64,000 nt of DNA from Thiohalobacter thiocyanaticus (GTDB taxonomy: Bacteria > Pseudomonadota > Gammaproteobacteria > Thiohalobacterales > Thiohalobacteraceae): NCBI RefSeq assembly GCF_003932505.1, contig NZ_QZMU01000001.1, positions 2,108,001-2,172,000 on the forward strand, in the 5' to 3' direction. This document shows positions 35,901 to 44,338 of the stretch, piece after piece. The notes under the pieces were generated by a model. The model had not been told where the DNA came from and ran no database searches. It was given only the letters and a program-made list of their open reading frames with translations. The stretch's first letter is position 1; every line of letters starts with the position of its first letter. A program made the position numbers and the translations under genes.

Positions 35901-37043
35901 CTGACCGGGGAACGCGACGAACTGCAGGCGCAGCTGGAATCACTGCGCCAGGCGCAGTCCACCGAGGCCGCGCAGCAGGATGAACAGCGGGAAGCGCTGC
36001 AATCCTCGCTCAAGGCCCTGGAGACGGAACGCGACGGCCTGCAGCAGGAACTGGGTGCCGAGCGCGACAGCCGCGGCGAGCTGGAAAACCGGCTTGCCGA
36101 GGTGCAGGAACAGCTCGAGGCGCGCGAGTCCGAGCGTGCACAGCTCGAATCCACGCAGCAGGAACAGACGCAACGGCTGCAGGCGCTCGAAACCGAGCGC
36201 GAACAGCAGCGCAGCAGCCTGGACGAGCGCGAGGCACGCGTCGCCGAACTGCAGTCGGAACTGGAAGCGGCCGAGTCCGCTCGCCAGGCTGCGCTGGACG
36301 CGGCCGAGTCCCGCCATGCCGCGCTGGAGCAGGAACTGAATGGAGTGCGGGAACAGCTCGAGGCCGCCAGCGCCGACCAGGCCCGCCGCGATGGCGAGGC
36401 CGAGACGGCACGGGCGGAACTGGCGTCCCGAGTGGAATCGCTGCAGGCGGAGCTGGAAGCGCGCAGCGGCGAGCTCGAACAGCTGCAACAGGACAGGGCC
36501 GGCCTGGAAGCCGAGCGCGACAAGCTCCGGGAAGCGCTGGAACGGACGCAGGCCGACGCCGACGATCAGCTTGCCGCCCTGCAGACCGAGCTGGAACAGC
36601 TGCGCGAGGTCACCACCCAGGACCTGCAGGCCATGCAGCAGACCACGGCCTCGCTGCAGGCGGAACTGGAGCAGGCGCGCAAGTCCGCCGCCGGGCGGAC
36701 CGCGCCCGGCGAGGAGGTCGAACGCCTGCAGCTGCTGCTGGACGAGGCCCGCGAACAGGCCGGTCAGTACCAGGCCGAACTGGAGCGGCTGCGGGCCGCG
36801 CAGGCCGGTGCGGCGGCGGACCAGGGCGAACTCGCGCGGCTGCAGACCGAACTCGCGGCCCTGCGTTCACAGTACGATACCGACCGACAGGCGGCCGGGG
36901 AGGAGATCGAGCGCCTGCGCGATCAGCTCATCGTGCTGGAGGCCGCGCAGGAGGGCGACACGGACCCTGCCGAGGCCGAACCCCGTCGCGGCGGGCTGGT
37001 GGCCGGCCTGTTCGGTGGCCGCCGGCGCCGGGAGGAGTCGTAG
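32991..37043 (+). CDS. Giant protein: two cNMP-binding-like domains, rhodanese, very long coiled coil
   Basis: 1350 residues. About 10-110 is a degenerate cyclic-nucleotide-binding fold. 140-245 is a better one (EGDYFYIIKNGRCEV, GEDALVSNAKRNATI). 255-345 is a rhodanese domain with the loop CCDTGSRSASAG, whose Cys could carry sulfane sulfur. A Pro/Glu linker near 360-375 leads into about 900 residues of Gln/Glu/Ala/Arg heptads (coiled coil). The C-terminus is basic (LFGGRRRREES). No membrane segment or signal peptide was found. The domain mix suggests a cytoplasmic scaffold that responds to nucleotide or redox/sulfur state. ATG 32991 is the first start of the open frame. Function is unknown. 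Confidence 0.85.
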   Translation: MGAAKKIIDKKTLQTLVPFNALSPMHFNEVAQKTVVEEVGAGRYLFKEKDRDNRALYVLDGEVNLLAEGKVVGSVVGGTDAGLHPLANQQPRQVAARTASKVTIAYIDSSLLDIFLTWDQSSGYEVAELDDEDGEDWMTRLLQSQAFLKLPPSNIQRLLMRMETVPVKAGEAIIEQGQEGDYFYIIKNGRCEVTRKPSAKAKAVKLAELADGDAFGEDALVSNAKRNATITMLTDGMLMRLSKQDFTELLEEPLVNKVDYAEAARLAEGGDAEWLDVRLPGEYANSHVPDARNIPLSALRLELGQLDPQKKYIVCCDTGSRSASAGFLLSQRGFDVYVLNDGLVTVPAEVMTGTAVTAAAQAAEPEPVPEPEPQPEAPADAGVVDLRPTDASAAQPAAETEAADGQARNTYERELARFKQFREDALKKIQQAREQAQSAGEAREQAEAQVAALREELAAVQARLDGQDAAAGQASEQNERIDSLKAELDELSEHSGELRKSLEAAQAENRELQNRLKEAQQNLAAEQAAAEEQLNDFSRRLEEYEGTAGQAEQDRQAMSTLQSELEALRSQAQARDSEHQQQLAAVESRADAAEQERDQLKQQQAEQASEQQERLSALETQLEQARTRITELEQDGDSQLQQLRAQEQALQQRLTETESRAGTAEQERDQLRQQQETQQAQLQDEIERLQQALEAQRTETGDELEQARARITQLEAELDSAHAQTEEQAQARNAAQAQLEAEQQEADRQREQLQQELEQARTELSARRQDQEAQQAELQQANAELQARVEELQSQLQAQTDNATQLQTQLETARSELAASQTARQELERQVQSLEQDGDAQLTELRRQYRALQEQQQTTETRAAAAEQARDELQQQLGALEKERDAAAASDAGRARAQAELEQRLEALQVELDTAREARDGLQAQLEQQQEQTRTLEARLAEHEAEARNAGETLETERNRAAELETQLQTLTGERDELQAQLESLRQAQSTEAAQQDEQREALQSSLKALETERDGLQQELGAERDSRGELENRLAEVQEQLEARESERAQLESTQQEQTQRLQALETEREQQRSSLDEREARVAELQSELEAAESARQAALDAAESRHAALEQELNGVREQLEAASADQARRDGEAETARAELASRVESLQAELEARSGELEQLQQDRAGLEAERDKLREALERTQADADDQLAALQTELEQLREVTTQDLQAMQQTTASLQAELEQARKSAAGRTAPGEEVERLQLLLDEAREQAGQYQAELERLRAAQAGAAADQGELARLQTELAALRSQYDTDRQAAGEEIERLRDQLIVLEAAQEGDTDPAEAEPRRGGLVAGLFGGRRRREES

Positions 37044-37137
37044 CTCCGTAGGCCGGGATAAACGCAGCGTTCCCGGCGCGGTGGTCCAGCACTGCTGGAA
37101 ACGGGCCGGATGGCCCTCATTCAGACCTACCACTGAT

Positions 37138-37211
37138 TCCCGTCATCCCCGCGCAGGCGGAGATCCAGCGACCGCGCGGTATCCGGATCCCGGCATTCGC
37201 CGGGATGACGG
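37138..37211. repeat. CCGTCAT palindromic repeat (family B)
   Basis: Starts CCCGTCATCCCCGCG and ends CGCCGGGATGACGG, so the two ends pair as a long hairpin. Members recur at 45978, 48827, 54481, 61223 and 61725, always intergenic. Confidence 0.85.
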
Positions 37212-37263
37212 TTATGGGTATTGCAGCCGCAATTTATGCAATTATTGGGTAAACTGCGCGCCC

Positions 37264-38139
37264 ATGGCCCGCATCCTCGCCGTCGGCATCGCCACGCTCG
37301 ATATCATCAATCAGGTTGACGTCTATCCGCCCGAGGACAGCGAGGTGAGAGCGCTGGCCCAGCGCCGGGTGCGCGGCGGCAACGCCACCAATTCCCTGGT
37401 GGTGCTGAGTCAGCTCGGGCATGACTGTGCCTGGGCGGGCGTGCTGGTGGATGAACCCGATGCGGCGCCCATTCTCGCTGAACTCGACCGCTATCGGATT
37501 GATTACAGTCACTGCCGCCGGCTGGCGCGCGGCAAGATGCCCACTTCCTATATCCTTCACAGCCGTGCGACCGGCAGCCGCAGCATTGTGCATTACCGCG
37601 ACCTGCCCGAATACGATCTGGAACATTTCCGCCGCATCGACCTCGAGACCTTCGACTGGGTGCATTTCGAGGGTCGCAACCCGGAGGAGACCGAAGGCAT
37701 GCTCAGGCACCTGCGCACGCAGCGTCCGGACCTGGCGGTGTCCATCGAAATCGAGAAGCCACGTCCCGGTATCGAGCGGCTGTTCCCCCATGCCGATCTG
37801 CTGTTGTTCGCGCGCGATTACGCCTGGGCGCAGGGCTATGCGGATGCCGCCGCACTGCTGCGCGGCGTCGCCGCGCAGGCGCCGGAGCGGGACCTCGTGT
37901 GCGCCTGGGGCGAGGCCGGTGCCTGGGCCCTGGATCGGGACGGGGGCGAACATCACAGCCCGGCCTTTGTCCCGCCGCGGCTGGTCGATACCCTGGGGGC
38001 GGGCGATACCTTCAATGCCGCTGTGATCGACGCCCGGCTGCACGGCGAGGACTGGTCGGCGAGCCTTACCCGGGCCTGCCGGGTGGCCGGGGCGAAGTGC
38101 GGCCGCGAGGGTCTGCACGGAGTGAATTGCGATGACTGA
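37264..38139 (+). CDS. PfkB-family sugar kinase, ketohexokinase-like
   Basis: 291 residues. The N-terminal pattern ILAVGIATLDIINQVDVYP and RRVRGGNATNSLVVLSQLG, and the C-terminal anion-hole/catalytic DTLGAGDTFNAAVIDA (catalytic Asp in GAGD), are those of ribokinase-fold kinases; the whole length resembles ketohexokinase. It phosphorylates a sugar, probably a ketose, with ATP. Substrate is not certain. Overlap of 8 bp with the Rieske gene indicates coupled translation. Confidence 0.85.
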   Translation: MARILAVGIATLDIINQVDVYPPEDSEVRALAQRRVRGGNATNSLVVLSQLGHDCAWAGVLVDEPDAAPILAELDRYRIDYSHCRRLARGKMPTSYILHSRATGSRSIVHYRDLPEYDLEHFRRIDLETFDWVHFEGRNPEETEGMLRHLRTQRPDLAVSIEIEKPRPGIERLFPHADLLLFARDYAWAQGYADAAALLRGVAAQAPERDLVCAWGEAGAWALDRDGGEHHSPAFVPPRLVDTLGAGDTFNAAVIDARLHGEDWSASLTRACRVAGAKCGREGLHGVNCDD

Positions 38140-38482
38140 GACCCGTCTGTGCCGGTTCGAGGAGCTGAAAGATCCCGACAGCCGCGGCTTCGAGGTCGAG
38201 CTGGACGGCGTGACCGAGTCCATCCTGGTGGTGCGCCGGGGCGGGGCGGTATACGGCTATGTCAATCGCTGTCCGCATGCCGGTAGTCCGCTGGACTGGA
38301 TGCCCGATCAGTTTCTCAGCCTCGATCAGCGCCATATCCAGTGCGCGACCCATGCTGCCCTGTTCAGCATCGAGGCAGGCGAATGCGTGGCCGGGCCCTG
38401 TGTGGGGGATCGGCTGACGCCGGTTAGTCTGGGTGTGGTCGACGGCTGGGTCTGTCTGGTTGGAAATACAGGAACCCGATGA
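38132..38482 (+). CDS. Rieske [2Fe-2S] ferredoxin-like protein
   Basis: 116 residues. Cluster ligands appear in RCPHAGSPLD (Cys-X-His) and CATHAALF (Cys-X2-His), the Rieske signature. The protein is stand-alone and cytoplasmic, like NirD or ferredoxin components of oxygenases. Coupled to the sugar kinase upstream, which gives no obvious redox partner. The ATG lies inside the end of the kinase gene. Confidence 0.9.
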   Translation: MTETRLCRFEELKDPDSRGFEVELDGVTESILVVRRGGAVYGYVNRCPHAGSPLDWMPDQFLSLDQRHIQCATHAALFSIEAGECVAGPCVGDRLTPVSLGVVDGWVCLVGNTGTR

Positions 38483-38489
38483 CAGACGA

Positions 38490-38515
38490 TAAAAAAACCC
38501 GCCTTGACGGCGGGT
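38490..38515 (-). terminator. Terminator for the minus-strand small gene
   Basis: On the minus strand ACCCGCC-GTCAA-GGCGGGT is followed by TTTTTT, 29 bp after the stop at 38544. On the plus strand the A-run precedes the stem, so it also caps the Rieske gene weakly. Confidence 0.75.
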
Positions 38516-38543
38516 GAAGGAGGATTCAATCCAATTCCTGTGC

Positions 38544-38732
38544 TCAGCTCAACCAGCGTTCCAGTGTGCGGCGTACCAGTTCGGGGTCGGGGCGTTCCGC
38601 TACGGGCCGGAGGTGTTCCTGCAACTGCAGCGCCGGTGCTGGCCACTGTGATGCCGGCGCCTGCGTTTCGGCCTCGCGTGCCGCGGCGATGGATTCCAGC
38701 TCTGTTCCTTCCTGCATGTCCAGTATCAGCAT
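38544..38732 (-). CDS. Small hypothetical protein
   Basis: 62 residues starting MLILDMQEGTELESIAAARE and ending RRTLERWLS. AGGAGG is correctly spaced before ATG 38732, and a good terminator follows, so the gene is likely real although short. The longer upstream reading lacks support. Family not recognised; acidic, soluble. Confidence 0.6.
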   Translation of the reverse strand: MLILDMQEGTELESIAAAREAETQAPASQWPAPALQLQEHLRPVAERPDPELVRRTLERWLS

Positions 38733-38921
38733 GATGTACCTCCTGGTATGGCCGGATCTGCCCTTCGTAGAGTTTAGCGGCCTGACAATATCAAGGTTGA
38801 GGCGGGGACGGGCGGTTTCAAGGGTGTTGTCCTCAAGGGGCTGAATACGGGTGGTATTTTGTTGAGGGGTGAGGAGTGAGGCATGCTGGATGGGGGAAGG
38901 ATTTGCGCCGCATCCCATCAT

Positions 38922-39644
38922 TCAGCCGCGCCGCGATGGGTTGCGTTGCGCTCCACCCATCCCGCCCTCGCCGGCCTTCTCCTCCGACGCCAGCCGGTGC
39001 GCCGCGCGCGTGGTCTCGGGCAGGCGGTAGCGGGGGGCGCAGGCCAGGACATACCCGATCGCAGTGGTCAGACTGATGCGGTGGCCGATGGAGACGAACA
39101 GCGGCCGGGTGCGGGCACGGGTGCGCAGTGCGGCGCCGATGATCTCGTCGCCGTCATACAGCGGAGCCCAGTCACCGCGCGCGGGCCCGGGTTCAATGTG
39201 GCGGCCGATCAGGCGTGACTTGGCCACGCCGATGGTGGGTATGCCGCTCAGCACGCCCAGGTGACAGGCCAGGCCGAAGCGGCGCGGATGCGCCAGGCCC
39301 TGGCCGTCGCACAGGATCAGATCGGGTGGCGTGTGCAGCCCGTCCAGTGCCTCCAGCAGCGCCGGTACCTCGCGAAAGGACAGCAGGCCGGGGATGTAGG
39401 GGAAGCGGGTCGGGCGCCTGAGCAGCAGACGCTCGCATACGTCCAGCCCGGGGTAATCGAGTACGACGACGGCGGCGCGGGTCACGCGGCCACCGGCCTC
39501 GAAGCCGATGTCGGCGCCCGCCACCCGGCGCACCGGATCGAGACGGTCTTCACGGATGACTTCATGCGCCAGTTCGGACTGAATCTGCCGGGCCAGGGCC
39601 GGGCTGACGGCCCAGGGGTGGACCGGGGAGGGTGTCGGGGTCAC
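38922..39644 (-). CDS. nfi: Endonuclease V (deoxyinosine 3' endonuclease)
   Basis: Cuts the second phosphodiester bond 3' to deoxyinosine and other deaminated bases, starting repair. 240 residues. Family motifs: [10 protein letters not shown] (catalytic Asp), [41 protein letters not shown] (Asp), and [10 protein letters not shown] (Lys). The C-terminal 20 residues extend past the usual end and are low in conservation. Overlaps the upstream DUF6763 gene by 4 bp. Confidence 0.93.
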   Translation of the reverse strand: MTPTPSPVHPWAVSPALARQIQSELAHEVIREDRLDPVRRVAGADIGFEAGGRVTRAAVVVLDYPGLDVCERLLLRRPTRFPYIPGLLSFREVPALLEALDGLHTPPDLILCDGQGLAHPRRFGLACHLGVLSGIPTIGVAKSRLIGRHIEPGPARGDWAPLYDGDEIIGAALRTRARTRPLFVSIGHRISLTTAIGYVLACAPRYRLPETTRAAHRLASEEKAGEGGMGGAQRNPSRRG

Positions 39645-39931
39645 TCCAGACTGTCGAGGGGGTTGGTCCAGCCGTCGTGGCGGGACAGCTCCAGGTCCAC
39701 GCCATAGTCCTCACGGTCGATATCCAGCGACCCCGACCAGTCCTCCGGCGGCTCGCCCGGCACGATGGGCAGTTCCCGCCAGGCGTCCATGTCCAGCTCC
39801 TCGACCGTGCCGTCGAAATACTGGATCTCGACGGTCTGATCGTCGGGGTCGACGGCTACGATCTCGAACTGATCGCCCGTTTCAGTCACCTGGTACCAGT
39901 CACCGATGCGGGGATCGAACTCGGTTGCCAT
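39641..39931 (-). CDS. DUF6763 family small protein
   Basis: 96 residues, acidic. It starts [17 protein letters not shown]; the core [34 protein letters not shown] is predicted all-beta. Frequently a neighbour of nfi-like genes in gammaproteobacteria, to my recollection. Its paralogue at 27692 lies behind nrdJ. Translationally coupled to nfi, which may hint at a nucleic-acid or nucleotide-pool role. Confidence 0.75.
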   Translation of the reverse strand: MATEFDPRIGDWYQVTETGDQFEIVAVDPDDQTVEIQYFDGTVEELDMDAWRELPIVPGEPPEDWSGSLDIDREDYGVDLELSRHDGWTNPLDSLE

Positions 39932-40140
39932 GTTCGCTTACCTCTGCCTGGGTTAGTATGAGGACGTTTTCGCCACAGGTTCCGTTAACATTAGGACCTG
40001 CCGGCAGCGCGCGCAAGCTGCAACCCGGAGACTGATGCAATGAAGGTCGTAATGCTTGATTCGGCTGAATTTTATTTCGTGTCCTGCCCCCTGGGCCGGG
40101 CCCGCGCCGGCCACCGTGACCGCTTCCGGAGCCGCATGCC

Positions 40141-40959
40141 ATGAGCTGGTGGGGGAAGCTGGTCGGCGGTGCCTTCGGCTTCATGCTGGGCGGACCGCTG
40201 GGGGCGTTGCTGGGCGGGGCCCTGGGGCATCAGTTCGACAAGGGCCTGCACGGCATGGCCCAACTCGGCTACGACGGCCCGGGGCCGGGCGACCAGGCCC
40301 GGGTGCAGACCGCCTTCTTCACCGCCAGCTTCGCCGTCATGGGTCATATCGCCAAGGCCGATGGTCAGGTCTCGTCCAACGAGATCTCGCTGGCCGAAGC
40401 GGTGATGGATCGCATGCGGCTCTCGCCCGAGATGCGCCGGACCGCCATCCGGCTGTTCAATGAGGGCAAGGCGCCCGACTTCGATCTGGAGGCGGTGCTG
40501 GAGCAGTTCCGGCGTGAATCCCATCGGCGCCGCCACCTGCTGCAGATGTTCCTGGAGATCCAGCTGCATGCCGCCTATGCCGACGGCAGCATCGATCCGG
40601 CCGAGACGCGCATTCTGGATCGTATTCGCCAGCGGCTGGGTTTTTCCCGGCATGAATTCGAGCACCTGGAGAACCTGGTCAAGGCCGCCCGCTTCTTTAC
40701 CGGTGAAGGCGCGCGCGCCGGCGCCGGCGTACCGCCCTCGCACAACCGCCTGGCCGAGGCCTACAAGGTGCTGGATGTCGCCAGGACCGCCACCGATGCC
40801 GAGGTCAAGAAGGCCTACCGGCGGTTGATGAACCAGCATCACCCCGACAAGCTGGTCTCCAAGGGTCTGCCCGAGGAGATGATCGAGATGGCGACCGAGA
40901 AGTCGCAGGAGATTCGCGCGGCCTACGATACTGTTATGGAATCACGCGGGAAGAAGTAA
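40141..40959 (+). CDS. djlA: DjlA-like membrane-anchored J-domain co-chaperone
   Basis: 272 residues. A Gly-rich N-terminal segment (VGGAFGFMLGGPLGALLGGAL, about 8-28) is the DjlA membrane anchor with dimerisation glycines. A central TerB-like domain (FFTASFAVMGHIAKADGQVS...LHAAYADGSIDPAE) follows, then a C-terminal J domain with YRRLMNQHHPDKLVSKG (HPD). It activates DnaK at the inner membrane and is associated with envelope stress. The family order is complete and length is normal. Confidence 0.92.
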   Translation: MSWWGKLVGGAFGFMLGGPLGALLGGALGHQFDKGLHGMAQLGYDGPGPGDQARVQTAFFTASFAVMGHIAKADGQVSSNEISLAEAVMDRMRLSPEMRRTAIRLFNEGKAPDFDLEAVLEQFRRESHRRRHLLQMFLEIQLHAAYADGSIDPAETRILDRIRQRLGFSRHEFEHLENLVKAARFFTGEGARAGAGVPPSHNRLAEAYKVLDVARTATDAEVKKAYRRLMNQHHPDKLVSKGLPEEMIEMATEKSQEIRAAYDTVMESRGKK

Positions 40960-40982
40960 GGGCGGCTGGAGCGAAGAGCCCT

Positions 40983-41150
40983 AAACCGTCAAGGCGACGA
41001 AGGCGCGCAAAGCCTATCAATGCAAGGATGCCGTTACTCGAAGAACAAGGGCGTCATGCTTGATCTCGGGAACTCTATGGTCACAACGACGTCCGGACTG
41101 CACTCATTATTTTCCTTAGCGCGCCTTCGTCGCCTTGGCGGTTCGAGGTT
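40983..41150. repeat. Inverted repeat pair (family D)
   Basis: ACCGTCAAGGCGACGAAGGCG near 40986 is the inverse of CGCCTTCGTCGCCTTGGCGGT near 41121. The pair encloses about 100 bp with no gene. The same words recur at 43298-43383. Confidence 0.7.
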
Positions 41151-41176
41151 TTTTTGCGTACCTCGGCAGCATGACT

Positions 41177-41641
41177 CTACATATACCGCCCCGCCGCCAC
41201 GATCACCACCAGCACCAGACCCAGCGAGAGATTGATGCCGATCAGCCTGCGGATCATGGCCAGTTGCTGTCCCCCGGCCGGCCAGTCGCCGGCGGCCACG
41301 GCGCGTTTGAGCCGCTTGTAGGGGGCGAAGAAGACGTGCAGGAACAGCAGGATCATCAGCCAGCCCAGGCCCTGCATCAGGTGAATGTGCAGCCCCGCCC
41401 GGCCCATGCCTCCGAAGACGTCGAACAGCATCCAGTAGCCGGTCACCGGCAGCAGAATCACTGCCAGCCACACCCAGGGGAAGAACCTGGCAAAGGTCTG
41501 CGACCACAATGGCAGGCGCAACGGCGGCTCCAGCAGGCTGGCCGCCACCGGGCGCAGCGCCATCCAGGCGAAGAACATGCCGCCGATCCAGATTACGGCG
41601 GCCAGCAGGTGCAGGCTGATCAGTACGGGCATCAGGGTCAT
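41177..41641 (-). CDS. CopD-like integral membrane protein
   Basis: 154 residues with four hydrophobic helices: LISLHLLAAVIWIGGMFFAWMA, FFPWVWLAVILLPVTGYWML, LHIHLMQGLGWLMILLFLHV and LIGINLSLGLVLVVIVAAG. Conserved histidines near helix 1 (LHLL) and helix 3 (HIHLM) could bind haem or copper, as in CopD-type proteins. Sits 4 bp after the DUF3530 gene on the same strand. Function is inferred from fold only. Confidence 0.7.
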   Translation of the reverse strand: MTLMPVLISLHLLAAVIWIGGMFFAWMALRPVAASLLEPPLRLPLWSQTFARFFPWVWLAVILLPVTGYWMLFDVFGGMGRAGLHIHLMQGLGWLMILLFLHVFFAPYKRLKRAVAAGDWPAGGQQLAMIRRLIGINLSLGLVLVVIVAAGRYM

Positions 41642-41645
41642 GGTC

Positions 41646-42452
41646 TCATTCCTCTTGTTCGAGTTTGTCGGAGGTGGTCTCGAGCCAGCCGCGCACCCGG
41701 CGCACCAGGGTATCCTCCAGGCCGGTGAAGAAGTGATTGGCGCCGCTGATCTCGAGCTGACGGTAGGCTGTGTTGCCGGCCCGGCGGGCGGCGCGGGCGC
41801 GCGCCTCGCGGTCGGCCAGCACGCTGTCCAGGTCGCGGCTGCCGAACAGGTCCAGCACCGGCAGCGTGAGCTGCTCCAGATGGGCGAGGCTGTCCAGGTG
41901 CGGGTCGTCGCGGCTGCCGCCCATGCCGATCAGCACCAGCCCGTCCGGCTGCAGGCCGGTGTCGCCGGTCAGGCTGGCGGCAGTCATGATGGCGCCCAGG
42001 CTGTGGGCGGCAATGAAGACCGGGCCCTCGGTCCGGTCCTCCAGCCAGGTCAAAGCGGCGCGCAGGCGCGGTGCGGCCTCTGGCACCAGCGGGGCATAGT
42101 CGGTCGGGGCCGCCGCGTTGGGCAGTACCGGCATCTGCACCGACAGGGTGGCCCAGCCATGCTCCGGCAGCCGCACCCGCAACGGGTGGATCACCTCCTG
42201 CCAGTCGGGATGGGCACCCATACCGTGGACCAGGATCACCGCGCCCTTCGGCTCGCCGGTCAGATCCGGAGTATGGATGGCCAGAAACTGCGCATCGTCC
42301 GCTTCCAGCCAGACCGCCTCGCCGTCGATCAGCATGCCCACGATCTGGTCGGCCCAGCGCTGTTCCTTGGCGCGGTCGCCGGCAGCGATGGCCGCCGGTG
42401 CCGTCAACAGCAGGCCGCAGGCCAATAAAAACAATCCCTTGAACTGCTTCAT
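41646..42452 (-). CDS. Exported DUF3530-type alpha/beta hydrolase
   Basis: 268 residues with a signal peptide (FKGLFLLACGLLLTAPAAIA). Hydrolase features: AVILVHGMGAHPDWQEVIHPLR, nucleophile elbow AAHSLGAIMT, acid in LDLFGSRDLDSV and His in ISGANHFFTG. Start at ATG 42452 gives a clean signal peptide; the longer reading does not. It probably acts in the periplasm. Forms an operon with the CopD-like gene. Confidence 0.82.
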   Translation of the reverse strand: MKQFKGLFLLACGLLLTAPAAIAAGDRAKEQRWADQIVGMLIDGEAVWLEADDAQFLAIHTPDLTGEPKGAVILVHGMGAHPDWQEVIHPLRVRLPEHGWATLSVQMPVLPNAAAPTDYAPLVPEAAPRLRAALTWLEDRTEGPVFIAAHSLGAIMTAASLTGDTGLQPDGLVLIGMGGSRDDPHLDSLAHLEQLTLPVLDLFGSRDLDSVLADREARARAARRAGNTAYRQLEISGANHFFTGLEDTLVRRVRGWLETTSDKLEQEE

Positions 42453-42595
42453 GCCGCCGTCTCCAGGGTCCGTGGATGCCGTACCCGGTTGATTTGAAGG
42501 GTAAAGGCTGAAAATCGGTTGGTATTGCGGTACAGTGCGCAACTTTATTCGCCCAGGCGAGCTGACTGCAACCAAAGTTTCAGGGGATTAACACC

Positions 42596-43282
42596 ATGGC
42601 TGATTACATGATCGCACCGTCCATCCTGTCGGCGGACTTCGCCCGGCTGGGCGAGGAAGTGGACAATGTGCTCAAGTCCGGCACCGACATCGTGCACTTC
42701 GATGTCATGGACAATCACTATGTGCCCAACCTGACCATCGGTCCGCTGGTCTGCGAGGCCCTGCGCAAGCATGGCGTGACCGCGCCGATCGACGTGCACC
42801 TGATGGTCAAGCCGGTTGACCGCATTGTGCCGGATTTCGCCGCCGCGGGCGCCACCTACATCACCTTCCATCCGGAGGCCTCCGATCACGTCGACCGCAC
42901 CCTGCAGCTGATCAAGGCCGAGGGCTGCAAGGCCGGCCTGGTGTTCAACCCCGCCACCCCGCTGGATTATCTGAAGTATGTCATCGACAAGGTCGATATG
43001 ATCCTGCTGATGTCGGTCAACCCCGGTTTCGGCGGCCAGAGCTTCATCCCCAGCGCCCTGGACAAGCTGCGCGAGGCGCGCAAGCTGATCGACGCATCCG
43101 GCCGCGACATCCGTCTGGAGATCGACGGCGGGGTGAAGGTGGACAACATCCGCGAGATCGCCGCCGCCGGCGCCGATACCTTCGTCTCCGGCTCAGGGAT
43201 TTTCGGCAAGGGTCAGGATTCGGACCCCAACCGCTACGACGGCATCGTCAAGCAGATGCGTGACGAACTGGCCAAGGCCTGA
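42596..43282 (+). CDS. rpe: Ribulose-phosphate 3-epimerase
   Basis: Interconverts ribulose 5-phosphate and xylulose 5-phosphate in the pentose phosphate and Calvin cycles. 228 residues of TIM barrel: [35 protein letters not shown] (metal-binding His/Asp), [23 protein letters not shown] and [11 protein letters not shown]. It leads the rpe-gph-trpE gene order typical of gammaproteobacteria. Confidence 0.97.
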   Translation: MADYMIAPSILSADFARLGEEVDNVLKSGTDIVHFDVMDNHYVPNLTIGPLVCEALRKHGVTAPIDVHLMVKPVDRIVPDFAAAGATYITFHPEASDHVDRTLQLIKAEGCKAGLVFNPATPLDYLKYVIDKVDMILLMSVNPGFGGQSFIPSALDKLREARKLIDASGRDIRLEIDGGVKVDNIREIAAAGADTFVSGSGIFGKGQDSDPNRYDGIVKQMRDELAKA

Positions 43283-43297
43283 ATAAAAAAACACTGA

Positions 43298-43383
43298 ACC
43301 GCAAAGGCGCGCCAAGGCGAACAAGGACAGAATATTATTCTGCGTAATCCTTCGCGCGCCTTCTTCGCCTTCGCGGTTCAGGC
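43298..43383. repeat. Inverted repeat (family D)
   Basis: AACCGCAAAGGCGCGCCAAGGC near 43300 is the inverse of GCGCCTTCTTCGCCTTCGCGGTT near 43357. It fills most of the rpe-gph spacer. Confidence 0.7.
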
Positions 43384-43407
43384 TTTTGAAGTTTGAATGA
43401 ATACAAC

Positions 43408-44088
43408 ATGATTAAGAAACCCGAAATGATCCTCATCGACGTGGACGGCACCCTGGTGGACAGCGTGCCGGACCTGACCTGGTGCGTCGACGAGATGATG
43501 AAGCAGCTCGACATGCCGGTCCACGGCGAGGCGAAGGTGCGCAACTGGGTCGGCAATGGCGTGGAGCGGCTGGTGCGCCGCGCCCTGATCGGTCGGCTCG
43601 AGGGCGAACCGGACGCGGCCCTGTTCGAGCGTGCCTACCCGATTTTCCTGAAACTCTACGCCGAGAACACATCAAAGCGCAGCCTGCTGTATCCGGGGGT
43701 CCTCGAGGGCCTGGATTATCTCAGTGCCGCCGGCTACAAGATCGGCTGTGTGACCAACAAGGCCGCTCGCTTCACCGAGCCGCTGCTGCGCGACCTGGGT
43801 GTGGCGGACTATTTTGCGATCATCGTCAGCGGTGATACGCTGCCGCAGAGCAAGCCGGATCCGGCGCCGCTGCTGCACGCCGCTGAATTCTTCGGCGTCA
43901 AACCGGGGCGGTCGCTGATGGTGGGCGACTCGGTCAGCGACGTGAAGGCTGCGCGCGCGGCGGGCTTTCAGATCGTGTGCATGAGCTACGGCTACAATCA
44001 CGGCGAGGATATCCGTGACGCCGACCCGGACGCGGTGATCGACGCCCTCACCGAGATCCGGAGCCTGCTGGAACAACAGGCGGCATGA
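43408..44088 (+). CDS. gph: Phosphoglycolate phosphatase
   Basis: HAD hydrolase that dephosphorylates 2-phosphoglycolate formed in DNA repair or by Rubisco oxygenation. 226 residues. Motif I is LIDVDGTLVDS, motif II is GCVTNK, motif III is QSKPDPAPL, and motif IV is MVGDSVSDVKAARAAG. ATG 43408 is preferred; TTG 43393 is in frame. Downstream of rpe. Confidence 0.95.
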   Translation: MIKKPEMILIDVDGTLVDSVPDLTWCVDEMMKQLDMPVHGEAKVRNWVGNGVERLVRRALIGRLEGEPDAALFERAYPIFLKLYAENTSKRSLLYPGVLEGLDYLSAAGYKIGCVTNKAARFTEPLLRDLGVADYFAIIVSGDTLPQSKPDPAPLLHAAEFFGVKPGRSLMVGDSVSDVKAARAAGFQIVCMSYGYNHGEDIRDADPDAVIDALTEIRSLLEQQAA

Positions 44089-44093
44089 GTCGC

Positions 44094-44178
44094 GTAGGTC
44101 GGGTTGGTCCGAGAGGGCGTAACCCGACGCGGTCCGTCGCTCAATGTCGGGTTTACACTGCGCTAACCCGACCTACAC
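44094..44178. repeat. GTAGGTCGGGTT palindromic repeat (family A)
   Basis: Begins CGTAGGTCGGGTTGG and ends CTAACCCGACCTACA, with a second AACCCGAC pair inside. About 80 bp, able to fold as a long hairpin. Other copies at 49003, 57060 and 62654. Confidence 0.85.
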
Positions 44179-44338
44179 AGATCGACCTGCTCAAATAGTG
44201 TCTCTGGTAGTTAACATTAACTTTAGATAAAAATATCCAACCCATGAAGACCGATTCGACAATCCAGCCCCGGCGATGGCGTAAGTAAGACGTCAGCCGT
44301 ACCGCTGTATCCGTTGAATCCGTCTCTTGAGGTGTCTG

